From Marivivens donghaensis (GTDB lineage: Bacteria > Pseudomonadota > Alphaproteobacteria > Rhodobacterales > Rhodobacteraceae), in NCBI RefSeq assembly GCF_011806565.1, contig NZ_JAATOP010000014.1:1-64000 (forward strand): 64,000 nucleotides of DNA, read 5' to 3'. The position numbers and the translations under genes were made by a program. Positions 62,658 through 64,000 of the stretch are shown here, one piece after another. Each line of letters starts with the position of its first letter. Position 1 is the stretch's first letter. The notes below the pieces were generated by a model. The model was given only the letters and a program-made list of their open reading frames with translations. It did not search any database and was not told the DNA's origin.

Positions 62658-64000
62658 ATGACGACCCTTCAGACCATCGTGCTGCCCGAAGCGGGTATCG
62701 GTGAGGATCACAACCTTTTCTACCGCCCGCACGGGCCTGTGGGCCTCAAGCAGAAGAAGGGCGAGTTCGAACTGAGCGCGGGCGGCCATTTGTCGTTCAA
62801 CACGTTCTTTAACTACTTCCACCTCGGGAAGTGGCTGAAGATCTGCGATTTCAACGATCTGGCACTGCATCTGGACGGCAAAGGCCGTGTCGAATTGCGC
62901 GTTATGCTTAACCGTGTGGGCCTCGGTGCCGAGAATATCTACTGCGATGTCGTTTCGCTGGACGATGATATCGCCCGCAATTTCGACCTGACGCCGATCC
63001 TCAAGGAACACGGCGAGGGCGTGATCTTTTTCCAGATCCGCGCGATGGAGGACGGCGTTGTCTTCCGCGGTGGTAGCTTCTCCACCACGTCCGAACCGCA
63101 GCGCACGCCGAAGCTGGCGATCAGCATCACGACCTTCAAACGCGAGGCGGAGGTGCGCGAAACCGTCGCCCGCCTCGAAGACTACATCCGCGCTCACGAC
63201 CACAAGGACGACATCCGCGTTCAGGTTGTCGACAACGGCAAATCGGCGGAAATCGCGAACTCGGACGTCACCACAGCGTTCGAAAACCCGAACCTCGGCG
63301 GCGCTGGCGGTTTTGCGCGCGGCTTGGCCGAGGCCACCGACGCGGGCGCAACGCACTGCCTGTTCATGGACGACGACGCGTCGTTCTACATGGAAAACAT
63401 CACCCGCACCTTTGCGGCGCTTGCCTATGCGCGCGACCCCAAGACCGCAATTTCCGGCGCGATGATCAACACCACCGTGCAATGGGCGATGTGGGAATAC
63501 GGCGCTGTTTTCGAAGGAAAATGCTGGCCGCTGCACATGGGCACCGATCTGCGCAACCCTCATGATCTGATGCAGATGGAGTTCAACTCGCTCCACGACA
63601 ACGCCGCCAATCGCTATGGCGGCTGGTGGTTCTTTGCCTTCCCGATCGCGCAGGCAAAGCACTACCCGTTCCCGTTCTTCGTGCGCGGCGACGACATCAG
63701 CTTCTCGCTCGCCAACGATTTCAACATCACCACGCTAAGTGGCGTGGTCTCGTTCCAAGAAGACTTCACCGAGAAAGAAAGCGCGCAAACGCTCTACCTC
63801 GACCTGCGCAACCACCTGACGCACCACCTGGTATTCGATGAGATGATCCCGCGCTCGGGCTTCAAAACCGGCTGGATCGCGGTGCGTTTCATGATGCGCT
63901 CGCTCCTGCGGTTCCACTACAGCACGGCAGAGGCGCAATTGCTTGCGTGGCATGACGTCATGCAAGGCCCTGATTTCTATGCCGAAAACGTGGATATGTC
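62658..64000 (+). CDS. GlfT2-like glycosyltransferase, cut by window end
   Basis: An open frame of 447 codons with no stop before the edge. The N-terminal beta-sandwich region (about 1-145; FNTFFNYFHLGKW) precedes a GT-A domain: LAISITTFKREAEVRETVAR, VVDNGKSAEIANSD, NPNLGGAGGFARGLAEA, the metal motif CLFMDDDASFY and a downstream RGDDISFSL with LRNHLTHHL. This is the layout of bacterial galactofuranosyltransferase GlfT2-type enzymes, which build galactofuranose or similar polymers. The product is probably a glycan of the same locus (inference). Confidence 0.85.
   Translation, partial: MTTLQTIVLPEAGIGEDHNLFYRPHGPVGLKQKKGEFELSAGGHLSFNTFFNYFHLGKWLKICDFNDLALHLDGKGRVELRVMLNRVGLGAENIYCDVVSLDDDIARNFDLTPILKEHGEGVIFFQIRAMEDGVVFRGGSFSTTSEPQRTPKLAISITTFKREAEVRETVARLEDYIRAHDHKDDIRVQVVDNGKSAEIANSDVTTAFENPNLGGAGGFARGLAEATDAGATHCLFMDDDASFYMENITRTFAALAYARDPKTAISGAMINTTVQWAMWEYGAVFEGKCWPLHMGTDLRNPHDLMQMEFNSLHDNAANRYGGWWFFAFPIAQAKHYPFPFFVRGDDISFSLANDFNITTLSGVVSFQEDFTEKESAQTLYLDLRNHLTHHLVFDEMIPRSGFKTGWIAVRFMMRSLLRFHYSTAEAQLLAWHDVMQGPDFYAENVDM

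Noticed and set aside
50501-64000. Possible mobile island with the capsule locus
   Set aside because: No integrase, transposase, tRNA target or flanking direct repeats were seen inside the window.

Overview
The window looks like part of a large secondary replicon (plasmid or chromid) of a marine-type Rhodobacterales alphaproteobacterium (Roseobacter group). The evidence is a complete repABC replication and partition module, moderately high GC coding sequence, a BioMNY biotin transporter, a RibH2-type lumazine synthase under an FMN riboswitch, HWE-type sensor kinases, a DUF1127 protein and RTX proteins. No rRNA, tRNA, CRISPR array, insertion sequence or transposase was seen.

Layout. 1-131 is the 5' end of acetyl-CoA synthetase, divergent from repABC (471-3888). 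The repB-repC gap holds a small antisense RNA and a 16-bp parS palindrome. Two more perfect parS copies lie inside bioN and at the convergent ends of a nitroreductase and a thiolase gene. 3914-9358 is a vitamin block: bioMNY, a nitroreductase, an atypical thiolase with a short acyl-CoA ligase, and riboswitch-controlled ribH2. 9404-11221 holds an RTX protein and a glutaredoxin-MauE fusion.

11218-24872 is the most unusual part: five tightly packed minus-strand genes (13.7 kb) for proteins of 498, 1375, 873, 1117 and 682 residues. None has a function I can name. One resembles the DUF6603 family and one starts with an EF-Tu domain-2-like barrel but has no GTPase domain. Their conserved order and overlaps suggest one multi-protein system.

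25223-30046 is a sugar-phosphate module: transaldolase and transketolase, divergent across a strong operator from a DeoR regulator with EryH-like and EryI-like isomerases. After a gene-poor 740-bp stretch come nadABC and tex (30789-36650), a DUF1127 protein, an RTX-like protein with an exact 17-residue repeat, and a TolB-like propeller. Next are two HWE sensor kinases (one with CheB and CheR domains) with a response regulator, a BCCT transporter with a LysR regulator, an old-yellow-enzyme reductase and HtpX.

50501-64000 is a polysaccharide export and modification locus: kpsT, an E-type polysaccharide co-polymerase and kpsM on the minus strand. Facing them are a coiled-coil protein, a methyltransferase, a DUF115-like protein, four sulfotransferase-like genes (one a clear pseudogene) and a GlfT2-like glycosyltransferase cut by the window end. 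Together they suggest an exported, possibly sulfated, surface glycan.
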